DNA of 64,000 bases from CADEDH01 sp965216205 (GTDB taxonomy: Bacteria; Actinomycetota; Acidimicrobiia; Acidimicrobiales; SZUA-35), in assembly GCA_965216205.1 (NCBI GenBank), contig OZ244139.1, positions 682,001-746,000 on the forward strand, read 5' to 3'. Under the pieces are notes generated by a model. That model was not told where the DNA came from and searched no databases. It saw only the letters and a list, made by a program, of their open reading frames with translations. Positions within the stretch are counted from its first letter, which is position 1; the number at the start of each line of letters is the position of its first letter. This document shows, in pieces, positions 35,601 through 43,430 of the stretch. Position numbers and translations under genes: made by a program.

Positions 35601-35818
35601 TCGACCACGATGCGGACCCTGAACCAGATCCGGACGACGCCATGCGTCCCCCCGTCCGGCGTCCGATCACCGACGATGCTGATGACGAAGACGACGATGA
35701 CGACGTCGATGATGATGATGACGACGACTTCGCCGACGACGCCTACGACGACGGCGAGTTCGACGGTGACTTCGATCCAGCGCTCGAACCGCCGCCCGGC
35801 TACCGCCCCCCGGACTGA
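32603..35818 (+). CDS. ftsK: DNA translocase FtsK/SpoIIIE
   Basis: About 1071 residues. A basic N-terminus precedes four membrane spans (from IQALVLIALGLIVGLGLY to about residue 200), then an acidic linker. The motor has Walker A AGQTGSGKSS (about 517-525), Walker B IVVLDELADLMM and the IATQRPSTNVITG helicase-like segment. The gamma winged helix (SMLQRKLRVGFARAGRLMDLLEERG) ends near residue 843. It pumps chromosomal DNA through the division septum. Unlike typical FtsK, about 225 further residues follow the gamma domain: Pro/Ala-rich, then a very acidic Asp-rich tail. GTG 32603 has GGAGAG upstream; the frame extends to 32510. Confidence 0.93.
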   Translation: MATTNRSTSRSGRGATGGRSSSKRVSKKRRAQNRREIQALVLIALGLIVGLGLYTGATGIIGDGLATLTGVLLGRARYLVPVALIVAGFQLLRTSQKKRSSNRRSRSRLTPTDYLAWGCLGSAAISGLDLLERPHWRSPADELANAGGWLGVAVGGTLERYFGHWGQIILTVTLVAVAGILLTSMSVGAVVDGIAERIGLGGSRVLDWFDGIGDQIRGRRPRRRGGPRDREVDEGAGDGGRRRRRDRPVFGAGAPTDDPSLDPDEADRETYIDLRSPGRSWSGGESTTGSGDPDDVGGDRANGDIDDESRVDEHSVGGGLFDEGPAGPRTRDDWDSVDTEPLIEVPVPTVVDGMVMAAPEPPDGTWHLPGLDLLDRTESQDVDRASVEQTGRQLEHALAEHGVETRLIGVVVGPTVSRFELELGPGVKVARVTALHKDIAYAMATPDVRILAPIPGKQAIGVEVPNVRRQMITVGDLLVSEEASKADHPLDATLGRDITGKTLLINLAKMPHLLVAGQTGSGKSSFLNSMLTSILMRATPDQVRMILVDPKRVELTQYERLPHLLTEVVTDPKKAANALAWAVREMERRYDLLSEVGVRDLDGYNRAVEDGRLQPELPLDGESPTSYQKLSYIIVVLDELADLMMVAARDVEESICRIAQKARAVGIHLVIATQRPSTNVITGLIKANVPARLAFAVSSLTDSRVILDQPGAERLVGKGDGLLNDGTTSQPTRFQGAWVTEEEVESIVEHWVDQAPEVRYDSRVVGDEGGEAGAALPGGTTGDEDDDELLLQAMELIVRSQLGSTSMLQRKLRVGFARAGRLMDLLEERGVVGPSVGSKAREVLMTAQDLDAGRWPKGAQGGSAAAPTTGSPSTPSAPTAGPPAAPRPAGPSDAQPVVDPPKERRKTLADLQLPGTPPDATPQREPRGPKHNLPPIVEPDLEPDPGLGLDKRRKPTARDETDEVTNDVTDGDVDLDDGDPDDDEQEPRRPRLRVVEDLDFDHDADPEPDPDDAMRPPVRRPITDDADDEDDDDDVDDDDDDDFADDAYDDGEFDGDFDPALEPPPGYRPPD

Positions 35819-35905
35819 GCGGTCCCGACCCCGCCGGCAGCCGGAATCCTCCTCGTCGGCCACATCGGCCGACCATCGGTCGACGAATCGCCGTACCCTC
35901 GATTG

Positions 35906-36973
35906 GTGACCTTCCTGAGCCAGCCGATACTGCTGGTCGCCGTCGCCGAAGTCGTCATCGGGATCGTGTTGCTGGCCAGATCGGCCGACGAGTTCGTCGA
36001 CGGTGCGGTCGGCGTGGCCATCCACGCCCGCATGTCGCCGGTGCTGGTCGGCGCGGTCGTGGTCGGCTTCGGGACGAGCGCACCCGAACTGCTCGTCTCC
36101 GCCATCGCCGCCGCCAACGGCGATCTGGCCCTCGGCGTTGGCAACATCGTCGGCTCGAACGTCGCCAACCTCACCCTGGTCCTCGGCGCCGCTGCGCTGC
36201 TCGTGCCCCTCGTCGCCTCCCGCGCCGTGCTCATCCGGGAAGCACCGCTCTCGCTGCTGGCCGTGCTGGCCTTCGCCTACGCCGTGACCGGTGGGCTGCA
36301 GCGATGGGAGGGGCTCGCACTGCTCGCCGCCCTCGTCGGGGCGCTCTCGTGGGTCATCGCCGGCGGTGTCGACCACGACCACGGCACCGGCGGCGACAAT
36401 CGCGGTTCCTTCGGCTCGGGCGATCGCCCCGGCCCGAGCAGCCTCAGCGCCGCAGCGGCCGAGCCCACCCAATCCGACCGACCCTCGGACACCGGCACGC
36501 TCGGGTCGAACACGATCCGGACCATCCTCGGGCTCGTGGGCACGGTGCTCGGCGCCCAGTTCCTCGTCTGGGGGGCGACGGCCATCGCCGCCGAGGTCGG
36601 GCTCACCGGCGGTTTCGTGGGTTTCACGCTCGTCGCCGTCGGCACGTCACTGCCGGAGCTCGTGACCGCCGGCATGGCTGCGAGGCGGGGGGCGACCGAG
36701 CTGCTGCTCGGCAACCTCCTCGGCTCGAACATCTTCAACAGCCTCGCCGTCGGCGGTGTCATCGCCCTGATCGGCCCCGGACCCATCGGCGACGACGGAC
36801 TGTCGACGATCGGCGTGGGGGTGATGGTGGCGGTCGCCCTCGGCGCCTGGTTCGCCATGGTCACCCTCCGTCGGGTGCACCGGATCGAGGCGGTCGTGCT
36901 GCTGAGCTGCTGGCTCGTCGCCGTGCTGCTCCTCGCCCGCACCGGCATCGACCCCGACCTCGCCGCTTTCTGA
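35906..36973 (+). CDS. Calcium/sodium antiporter (CaCA family, YrbG-like)
   Basis: A 355-residue membrane exchanger with about ten spans in two inverted halves. Both alpha repeats are clear: GFGTSAPELLVSAIAAANGD...GNIVGSNVANLTLVLG in the first half and AVGTSLPELVTAGMAARRG...GNLLGSNIFNSLAVGG in the second; these hold the acidic and polar ion ligands. It probably extrudes Ca2+ in exchange for Na+ or H+. A hydrophilic loop separates the halves. TACCCT (35894-35899) ends 6 bases before GTG 35906, which supports that start over TTG 35903. Confidence 0.9.
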   Translation: MTFLSQPILLVAVAEVVIGIVLLARSADEFVDGAVGVAIHARMSPVLVGAVVVGFGTSAPELLVSAIAAANGDLALGVGNIVGSNVANLTLVLGAAALLVPLVASRAVLIREAPLSLLAVLAFAYAVTGGLQRWEGLALLAALVGALSWVIAGGVDHDHGTGGDNRGSFGSGDRPGPSSLSAAAAEPTQSDRPSDTGTLGSNTIRTILGLVGTVLGAQFLVWGATAIAAEVGLTGGFVGFTLVAVGTSLPELVTAGMAARRGATELLLGNLLGSNIFNSLAVGGVIALIGPGPIGDDGLSTIGVGVMVAVALGAWFAMVTLRRVHRIEAVVLLSCWLVAVLLLARTGIDPDLAAF

Positions 36974-37043
36974 TCGCTCGGCGACCGCCCGGGACCGCAG
37001 GCTGCGCTGGCCCCCGCTCGGGCGTTCGAGTACGCATGGGGTC

Positions 37044-37688
37044 ATGACCGTGATCGATCACTTCGCCATCGCCTGTCCCGACCTCGACGAGGCGATCACG
37101 TGGTTCACCGATCTGACCGGTGTCACCCCGAGCCCGGGTGGCGCCCACCCCGGCGTCGGCACCCGCAACGCCCTCGTCGCTCTCGGGTCGCGGACCTACA
37201 TCGAGCTGATCGCGCCCGACCCGCTCCAACCCGAGCCGCCGGTGGCCAGACCGTTCGGCATCGACGATCGCGACGAGCCCACGCTCACCGCGTTCGCCGT
37301 GGCCCCCGACGACATCGACGACGCAGTCGCCCGTATCGGCGCCGAAGCCGGTTTCGACCTCGGCGAGGTCTCGTCGATGTCCCGGCGCCGCCCGGACGGG
37401 GTCGACCTGGCCTGGCGTCTCACCCGCCACATCGCCCCCGCCAGCGGGGCGGTCGTGCCGTTCCTGATCGACTGGGGTGACAGCCCCCATCCGGCCGCCA
37501 CGGCCGCCGCCGGGTGCACGCTGACCTCGGTGGCGGTGTCGACGCCCGACGCCGCCAACGTGGCGACCGCGCTGCAGATCCTCGACCTGGACCTACCCGT
37601 GGCGGAAGCGGCCGAAGCAGCGATCCAACTCCAGCTCGACACGCCACACGGTAGTGTGACGCTCGGTTCGGGGCGGAACGGCGACTGA
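37044..37688 (+). CDS. VOC/glyoxalase-like domain protein
   Basis: A 214-residue protein of the glyoxalase-like (Glyoxalase_3-type) superfamily. The opening TVIDHFAIACPDLDEAITWFTDLTGVTPSPGGAHPGVGTRNALVAL is typical, with His at the metal position and the YIELIAPDP strand supplying Glu. The specific reaction is unknown; relatives include ring-cleaving dioxygenases and isomerases. It sits 16 bases ahead of the SMP-30-like gene on the same strand and is probably co-transcribed with it. Confidence 0.78.
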   Translation: MTVIDHFAIACPDLDEAITWFTDLTGVTPSPGGAHPGVGTRNALVALGSRTYIELIAPDPLQPEPPVARPFGIDDRDEPTLTAFAVAPDDIDDAVARIGAEAGFDLGEVSSMSRRRPDGVDLAWRLTRHIAPASGAVVPFLIDWGDSPHPAATAAAGCTLTSVAVSTPDAANVATALQILDLDLPVAEAAEAAIQLQLDTPHGSVTLGSGRNGD

Positions 37689-37703
37689 CACGGCGGAGGA
37701 GTG

Positions 37704-38612
37704 ATGGATACCACGGAGTGGGCGTCGGGGCTGCGGTTTCCCGAGGGTCCGATCTGGCTGCCGGACAACTCGATCCTGCTGGTCGAGGTTGCGAGGGGCA
37801 CCCTGACCAGGGTGTCGGCCGATGGCGACGTCGACGTGATCGCCGATTGCGGAGGCGGGCCGAACGGTGCCGCAGTCGGTCCGGACGGCAGGATCTACAT
37901 CTGCAACAACGGTGGTTTCACCTGGGCCGAGGTCAACGGGATGATGGTGCCGGGGGACCAGGCGCCCGACTACCAGGGCGGCAGCATCCAGCGGGTCGAC
38001 CTCGCCACCGGCACGGTCGAGACCCTGTACGACTCGTGCAACGGCCACCCCCTCAAGGGCCCCAACGATCTGGTGTTCGACGAGACCGGCGGGTTCTGGT
38101 TCACCGACCACGGCAAGACCAGGGCCCGCGAGCGGGACCGGGGTGGCCTCTACTACGCCCTGGCCGACGGCTCAGACATTCGCGAGGTGGTGTACCCGCT
38201 CGACGCGCCGAACGGGGTCGGGCTCTCCCCCGAGGGCGACATGTTGTACGTGGCCGAGACCCATCAGGGACGGCTCTACCAGTGGCCGCTCGCCGGGCCG
38301 GGTCAGATCGCCGGCTACTTCGGCCCCCAGCATCGCGGCACCATCCTCGCCGACCCCGAGGGTGGCCCCATGTTCGACTCGCTCGCCGTCGACGCCTACG
38401 GGAACATCTGCGTGGCCACCATCCGGAACGGCGGTATCACCGTCGTCACCCCCGATGGGCTCCACTACCACCGGCCCTTCCCCGACCCGCTGACCACCAA
38501 CATCTGCTTCGGCGGACCCGATCTCACCATGGCGTTCGTGACGCTCTCGGGATCGGGAAGGCTCGTCTCCCGCCGCTGGGATTCGCCCGGTCTCCGCCTG
38601 GCCTACACCTGA
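37704..38612 (+). CDS. SMP-30/gluconolactonase-like beta-propeller hydrolase
   Basis: A 302-residue six-bladed beta-propeller of the SMP-30/gluconolactonase family, likely a metal-dependent lactonase. Metal-site landmarks are FPEGPIWL (Glu), GPND near the middle (Asn, Asp) and SLAVDAYGNICVATI (Asp in the third ligand region). Substrate unknown. A GGAGGA site lies just upstream; ATG 37704 is chosen over GTG 37701. It follows the VOC gene closely, so both may act on the same small-molecule pathway. Confidence 0.85.
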   Translation: MDTTEWASGLRFPEGPIWLPDNSILLVEVARGTLTRVSADGDVDVIADCGGGPNGAAVGPDGRIYICNNGGFTWAEVNGMMVPGDQAPDYQGGSIQRVDLATGTVETLYDSCNGHPLKGPNDLVFDETGGFWFTDHGKTRARERDRGGLYYALADGSDIREVVYPLDAPNGVGLSPEGDMLYVAETHQGRLYQWPLAGPGQIAGYFGPQHRGTILADPEGGPMFDSLAVDAYGNICVATIRNGGITVVTPDGLHYHRPFPDPLTTNICFGGPDLTMAFVTLSGSGRLVSRRWDSPGLRLAYT

Positions 38613-38707
38613 TCGAGCCGTGCTCCACCGGTGCCGTCGGTGGTGGCGGCGCGCCCTCGATCGGGGGCGGAGTCGCACCAGGAGCGTTGCCACCTAGGGT
38701 TGACGGC

Positions 38708-39343
38708 ATGGTGCGTTCCCCCGGGTTGCACACCGTCTTCGGTGCGCGTGCCGTCAGGCGTCGCTCGGTCGCGCCGGTGCTGCTCGCCTGGTCGGTCGCG
38801 CTCCTGGTCATCGGCGCCGGCTCGCTCGGCGTCGCAGCGGCGGTCGCACCCCCGGCCGCAGCCCACACCGACCTCCTCCAGGCGTCGCCAGGACCGGGCC
38901 AACGGGCCGGTGGTGAGATCGACTTCGTCGACCTGGCGTTCCTCGAACCGGTGTCGGACGCCACCGTGGACGTCGTCCACGACGGCGGGACGGTGGCCGG
39001 CTCGATGGTCACCACCGACGGCTCGATCATCCGGTTCGAGTTCGACGAGCCGCTCGCCAGCGCCGGGACGTACGACGTCTCCTACGCGATGACCTCCGCC
39101 GACCTCGATGCGACGACCGGGCGGTTCACGTTCACCTTCGAGCCGAGCGCGCCCCAGGCCGTTCGGATCGGTACCGTCGGGCCGGAGCCGCGGAACTGGG
39201 TGCCCGTCATCGCCACCGGCGTGCTGATCGTGGCCCTCGCCGGTGCCGCGTTCCTCCTTCTCGGCCGGCTGGAAGCGAGACGACGAGCCGCCACCGAGGC
39301 AACAACCGCTGCGCCCGACCAGTCCCAGGCCGACGCGCCATGA
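38708..39343 (+). CDS. CopC-domain protein, secreted and membrane-anchored
   Basis: A 211-residue protein with an N-terminal signal peptide (VALLVIGAGSLGVAAAVAPPAAAHTDLLQASP), a CopC-like immunoglobulin-fold domain (about 50-150) and a C-terminal membrane span (VPVIATGVLIVALAGAAFLLL). CopC proteins bind copper in the periplasm; the mature N-terminal His after the AAAH cut would be a copper ligand. No copD partner is adjacent. TAGGGT (38695-38700) ends 7 bases before ATG 38708, supporting this start and a leaderless transcript. Confidence 0.82.
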   Translation: MVRSPGLHTVFGARAVRRRSVAPVLLAWSVALLVIGAGSLGVAAAVAPPAAAHTDLLQASPGPGQRAGGEIDFVDLAFLEPVSDATVDVVHDGGTVAGSMVTTDGSIIRFEFDEPLASAGTYDVSYAMTSADLDATTGRFTFTFEPSAPQAVRIGTVGPEPRNWVPVIATGVLIVALAGAAFLLLGRLEARRRAATEATTAAPDQSQADAP

Positions 39344-39398
39344 ATCACCGCGCCATGAGTCACCGCGTCACGAGTCACCGCGCCATGAGGCACCGCCA
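39339..39398. repeat. Four tandem 15-bp repeats between copC-like gene and rimO
   Basis: Units of 15 bases at 39339, 39354, 39369 and 39384, consensus CATGAGTCACCGCGC, each differing by one to three bases. They begin at the stop of the CopC-domain gene and end 30 bases before the rimO start. In one frame they would read RHESP repeats, but that frame belongs to a shadow extension of rimO. Confidence 0.8.
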
Positions 39399-39428
39399 GC
39401 CGACCAGGCGGGATCGAGGTGGACACCG

Positions 39429-40763
39429 GTGAGCGAGTCGACGCGACGATTCTGGATCGAGACCCTCGGCTGCCCCAAGAACCAGGTCGACTCCGACAAG
39501 CTCGTCGGCACCCTCCACGCCGATGGTCTCGAACCGGCGGAACGCCCCGACGAGGCCGACGTCGTCGTGGTCAACACCTGCGCGTTCATCGAGGAGGCCC
39601 GGCAGGAGTCGATCGACGTGATCCTCGGTCTCGACGACGCCCGCAAGGACGGATCGGAGCTGGTGGTCACCGGCTGCCTCGCCGAGCGGTACGACGTCGA
39701 ACTGGCCGCGGAGCTGCCGGGGATCGCCGTCGCCCCGTTCGGGGTGCCGGTCACCCTCGGACCGACCCGCTCCGGAGCGGAGGGGACCGGCGGCCGTCGA
39801 ACATCAAACGGTGGGCCGTCCGACGGTGAGCGTGCGTCCATCCCGTCGTTCGACCTGCTCGAGCTGCCCCGGCCGCCCGCCACCGCCCCCTGGGCCTACG
39901 TGAAGGTGGCCGAAGGCTGTGACCGCAACTGTGGGTTCTGTGCCATCCCCAGCTTCCGGGGCAAGCAGCGGTCGCGCACGGTCGACTCGATCCTCGCCGA
40001 GGTCGACGCCGTGGCCGCGGCCGAGGTGGTGCTCGTCGCCCAGGATCTCGCCTCGTTCGGCCGCGACCAGGGCCGGGGCCAGCGACGCATCGTGCCCCTG
40101 GTGAGGGCCGTGGCCGATCGGGTCGACCGGGTGCGGCTCCTCTACCTCTACCCGTCCGATCTGACCGACGAGCTGGTCGCCGTGATCGGCGAGACCGGTG
40201 TGCCCTACTTCGACCTGTCGCTGCAGCACGTGTCGCCCCCGCTGATGCGGCGGATGCGGCGGTGGGGGTCCGGCGACGTCTTCGCCGAGCGGATCGCCGC
40301 GATCCGCCGCGACCTGCCCGACGCTGCGTTCCGGTCGAACTTCATCGTGGGCTACCCCGGCGAGACCGAGGCCGACCACGACTCCCTCCTCGAGTTCGTC
40401 TCGGCGGTGCGGCTCGACTGGTGCGGGTTCTTCGCCTATTCCGAGGAGGAGGGGACCCACGGCGCCACGCTCGAGCCGAAGGTGCCGACCGGCCTGATCG
40501 ACGAGCGGCTGGCGGAGCTCCGGTCGCTGCAGGACGCGATCACGGTGGCGAAGCGGGACGAGCTGATCGGGACGGCAACCACCGTGCTGGTCGACCGGCC
40601 TGGCGTTGCCCGCTCCCACCGGGAGGCCCCCGAGATCGACGGCATCATCGAGGTACCGGAAGCGCTCGCCGTCGGTGACTTCCACCGTGTGACGATCACG
40701 GGAGCGGTGGGGCCGGACCTGCAGGCGATGCCCGTCGCCGAACGCCAGCAGGGCCGGCGATGA
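39429..40763 (+). CDS. rimO: Ribosomal protein S12 methylthiotransferase RimO
   Basis: A 444-residue radical-SAM methylthiotransferase that modifies an aspartate of ribosomal protein S12. The N-terminal UPF0004 cysteines lie in TLGCPKNQVDSD, NTCAFIEEAR and VTGCLAE. The radical-SAM cluster is CDRNCGFCAIPSFRG (CxxxCxxC), and a TRAM-like domain ends the protein. RimO is favoured over MiaB by the ETLGCPKNQVDSDKL signature, and a separate MiaB is at 58447. GTG 39429 follows GAGGTGG by 6 bases; the longer frame covers the 15-bp repeats. Its stop overlaps pgsA as ATGA. Confidence 0.92.
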   Translation: MSESTRRFWIETLGCPKNQVDSDKLVGTLHADGLEPAERPDEADVVVVNTCAFIEEARQESIDVILGLDDARKDGSELVVTGCLAERYDVELAAELPGIAVAPFGVPVTLGPTRSGAEGTGGRRTSNGGPSDGERASIPSFDLLELPRPPATAPWAYVKVAEGCDRNCGFCAIPSFRGKQRSRTVDSILAEVDAVAAAEVVLVAQDLASFGRDQGRGQRRIVPLVRAVADRVDRVRLLYLYPSDLTDELVAVIGETGVPYFDLSLQHVSPPLMRRMRRWGSGDVFAERIAAIRRDLPDAAFRSNFIVGYPGETEADHDSLLEFVSAVRLDWCGFFAYSEEEGTHGATLEPKVPTGLIDERLAELRSLQDAITVAKRDELIGTATTVLVDRPGVARSHREAPEIDGIIEVPEALAVGDFHRVTITGAVGPDLQAMPVAERQQGRR

Positions 40764-41353
40764 GCGAGGTACGAGCCGGTTCGGGCACGCCGGCGCCGAG
40801 CCTGCTCGGCCGCTCCCGGTGGGCTCTCGCAGCCAACGGCCTGACCGTCTTCCGCTTCGGGATGGGTCCCGTGCTGGCGATCCTCGTGGCGGAGCGCAAT
40901 CCGTGGTGGCTGACGTTCTGCCTCGGGTGGTTCCTCGGACTCACCGATGTGGTCGACGGGTCGCTGGCCCGCCGGGCCAGCCCCACCAGGCTCGGCGCCT
41001 TCCTCGACCCGCTCGCCGACAAGGTCGTGGTGCTGCTCGTGGGCTTCACCCTCGTCGACCTCGGGCGCTTCCCCCTCCTGCCGGTGGCCATCATCGCGGT
41101 GCGGGAGGTCGCCATCATGATCTACCGGAGCTACTGGACCCGCGGCGGCCTCGCGATCCCAGCCCGCCGGTCGGCGAAGTACAAGACCCTGGTGCAGGGC
41201 GTGGCCCTCGCCGCAGCGATGTGTCCCCCGCTGGAGCCGTACCCGTTGGTGGCCGACTCGCTGCTGTGGTTGGCGGTAGCGTTCACGGTCGTGACCGGGC
41301 TCCAGTACGTGTTCGACGGGCGCGACGCCCTCCGCACGACGGGCTCCCGCTGA
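40760..41353 (+). CDS. pgsA: CDP-alcohol phosphatidyltransferase, probable PgsA
   Basis: A 197-residue membrane enzyme, probably CDP-diacylglycerol--glycerol-3-phosphate 3-phosphatidyltransferase, the committed step to phosphatidylglycerol and cardiolipin. The full family motif is visible: DGSLARRASPTRLGAFLDPLADK (D-G-x2-A-R-x8-G-x3-D-x3-D). About five hydrophobic spans follow and precede it. The ATGA overlap with rimO and the rimO-pgsA-cinA gene order are common in actinobacteria and support PgsA over other CDP-alcohol transferases. Confidence 0.9.
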   Translation: MSEVRAGSGTPAPSLLGRSRWALAANGLTVFRFGMGPVLAILVAERNPWWLTFCLGWFLGLTDVVDGSLARRASPTRLGAFLDPLADKVVVLLVGFTLVDLGRFPLLPVAIIAVREVAIMIYRSYWTRGGLAIPARRSAKYKTLVQGVALAAAMCPPLEPYPLVADSLLWLAVAFTVVTGLQYVFDGRDALRTTGSR

Positions 41354-41358
41354 CCCCG

Positions 41359-43398
41359 ATGCCAGCAACCCGACCGACACGGCACCGGGCGGTGCTCGCC
41401 GCGCTGGTGGTCGCGGTCGTCGGGTTGGCGGGGTGCATCAGTGACGACCCGGTCGACGACGGCGAGACGGGAAGCGAGGCCACAGCGATGGCCGACGCCG
41501 ATGAGATCGGAGACGGTCCCGCCGTCGTCGACATCGACGCCGAGTTCGTCGAGGGTCCCTGCGAGTTCACCCCGCCACCGGGCACGAGCCCCCGCTGCGG
41601 CACGGTCACCGTGCCCGAGGACTGGGCCACCGCCAGCGGCGAGATCACCCTCTCGGTCGCGGTGTTCCCCAGCACCGCCGAGAGCCCAACCGTCGATCCC
41701 GTCGTCTTCCTCGACGGCGGTCCCGGCAGCAACGCGCTCGAGGCCGCGCTGTTCCGGGCTGCCGACCTCATCGAACCCCTGCGGGCCGACCGCGACCTGG
41801 TCATGTTCGACCAGCGGGGCGCCGGCCTGTCCGACCCCGAGCTCGCGTGTCCCGAGCTCACCGACCTCACCCGCGAGCTCGAGGACACCCCCGACCTCGA
41901 CCCCGACGAGGCCGAGGATCGGTTCAGCACCGCGCTGAGCAGTTGCTCCAACCGCCTCGCCGACGAGGGGAACGACCTCGACGCCTACACGACGGTCAAC
42001 AACGCCCACGACACCGAGGCGATCCGGATCGCCCTCGGCTACGAACGGTGGAACCTCGTCGGGATCTCCTACGGCACCCGGCTGGGGCTGGAGGTCATGC
42101 GCCAACATCCGGGCGGGGTGCGGGCCGTCGTGCTCGACTCCGTGTTCCCGCCCCAGGTCGACTCCGTTGCCGAGAACCCGGCGACGTTCCTGGCGAGCCT
42201 GGACGCGGTCGTCGCCGCCTGTGCGGACGAGCCCGAGTGCGCGGCCGCCGGCCGCCTCGACCAGCGCCTGATCGACATCGTCCAGAGCTACGAGGCCGAT
42301 CCGCTCCAGGTGGAGGTCAGGAACCTGCTCACCGGCGAGACCGACGAGGTGTTCGTCGACGGCCAGGCGATCGTCGGCATCGTCACCCAGGCCCTGTACT
42401 CGCCGGAGGCGTTCGGCGACCTGCCCGAGCTCGTGGCCGAGCTGGAGCAGGGTGAGACGGCCGCCGCCAGCGCGTTCCTCACGTTGAACCGCACCAACGA
42501 GGAGGTCTTCACCGCAGGCATGTTCTACGCCGTCGTCTGCAACGACGAGATCCCCTTCGCCGACCCCGACGAGGTGGCGGCTTCGCTCCCCGAGGACCCG
42601 TTCGGGCTCGACGACCGGTTCGACCTCGGGTCGAACACCGGCACGAGCGCGTTCACCACCTGCGCGGCGTTCGATCCGGTCGGACCTGGCGATGAGGGTG
42701 CGCCGCCGGCACTGGCGAACGAGCCGGTCAGCAGCGACATCCCCACACTGGTCATGGCCGGGCGGTTCGACCCGGTCACCCCGGTTGCCTGGTCGGAGGC
42801 GGCGGCGGAGACGCTCACCAACAGCCACGTCGTGATCGACCCGTTCAACTCGCACGGTGTCAGCACCGGTACCTGCGGCATGCGCATCGTCAACGCCTTC
42901 CTCGATGCACCCGACGTCGCCCCCGACACATCGTGTCTCGACGACGGCTCGGTCTCGTTCCTGGCCCCGATCGGCGCCGCGATCACCCTCGAGCCGCTCA
43001 CGATCACCGCCGCCGGCAGCGGGCGGGAGCTCGACACCGTCCGCCCCGGCAGCTGGGCCGACGGTGGCCTCGGTGACGCATCGAGGGGGGCATCGATCCT
43101 CGACCCCACCGCCCTCATCCAGCTCGCCGACAACCCGGCGGTCGAGCTCGGCGTGGAGCTGTTCCTCGACCAGCAGTACGGGCTCACCCTCGGACCGTCG
43201 GTCGACGCCGAACCGTTCGGTGGCCGAGCGTGGACGAGACGGTCGGGCCAGGCCGGCACCACGGCGGTCGAGTGGTACGAGACCGAGATCGACGGCGTGG
43301 CCGTCGCCATCCTGCTCGTGTCGACCGTCACCGAGCTGGAGACCAACGTCGAAACGGTGCTCCGACCGGCCCTCGAGCAGATCGACGTCCGTTCGTAG
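41359..43398 (+). CDS. Secreted alpha/beta hydrolase lipoprotein, TAP-like peptidase
   Basis: A 679-residue lipoprotein: the signal peptide ends in VVGLAGC, a lipobox. The catalytic domain resembles tripeptidyl/proline aminopeptidases: FLDGGPGSNALE near the start, RDLVMFDQRGAGLSDPEL and the nucleophile motif GISYGTRLG. The TAP-like C-terminal segment carries MAGRFDPVTPVAWSE (Asp) and FNSHGVS (His). About 200 C-terminal residues are extra and unrecognised. It starts 6 bases after the pgsA stop and is probably in that operon. Substrate unknown; likely N-terminal peptide trimming outside the membrane. Confidence 0.85.
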   Translation: MPATRPTRHRAVLAALVVAVVGLAGCISDDPVDDGETGSEATAMADADEIGDGPAVVDIDAEFVEGPCEFTPPPGTSPRCGTVTVPEDWATASGEITLSVAVFPSTAESPTVDPVVFLDGGPGSNALEAALFRAADLIEPLRADRDLVMFDQRGAGLSDPELACPELTDLTRELEDTPDLDPDEAEDRFSTALSSCSNRLADEGNDLDAYTTVNNAHDTEAIRIALGYERWNLVGISYGTRLGLEVMRQHPGGVRAVVLDSVFPPQVDSVAENPATFLASLDAVVAACADEPECAAAGRLDQRLIDIVQSYEADPLQVEVRNLLTGETDEVFVDGQAIVGIVTQALYSPEAFGDLPELVAELEQGETAAASAFLTLNRTNEEVFTAGMFYAVVCNDEIPFADPDEVAASLPEDPFGLDDRFDLGSNTGTSAFTTCAAFDPVGPGDEGAPPALANEPVSSDIPTLVMAGRFDPVTPVAWSEAAAETLTNSHVVIDPFNSHGVSTGTCGMRIVNAFLDAPDVAPDTSCLDDGSVSFLAPIGAAITLEPLTITAAGSGRELDTVRPGSWADGGLGDASRGASILDPTALIQLADNPAVELGVELFLDQQYGLTLGPSVDAEPFGGRAWTRRSGQAGTTAVEWYETEIDGVAVAILLVSTVTELETNVETVLRPALEQIDVRS

Positions 43399-43430
43399 AT
43401 CCAGCGGTGCCGGCCGTAGAGTCACTGCCC

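Noticed and set aside
33380..36472. A 1030-codon open frame on the minus strand
   Set aside because: Antisense to ftsK and the Ca2+ exchanger; composition-driven shadow without motifs.
39243..39428. N-terminal extension of RimO containing RHESP repeats
   Set aside because: RimO family starts near the chosen GTG with a ribosome site; the extension overlaps the upstream gene and the 15-bp repeats.
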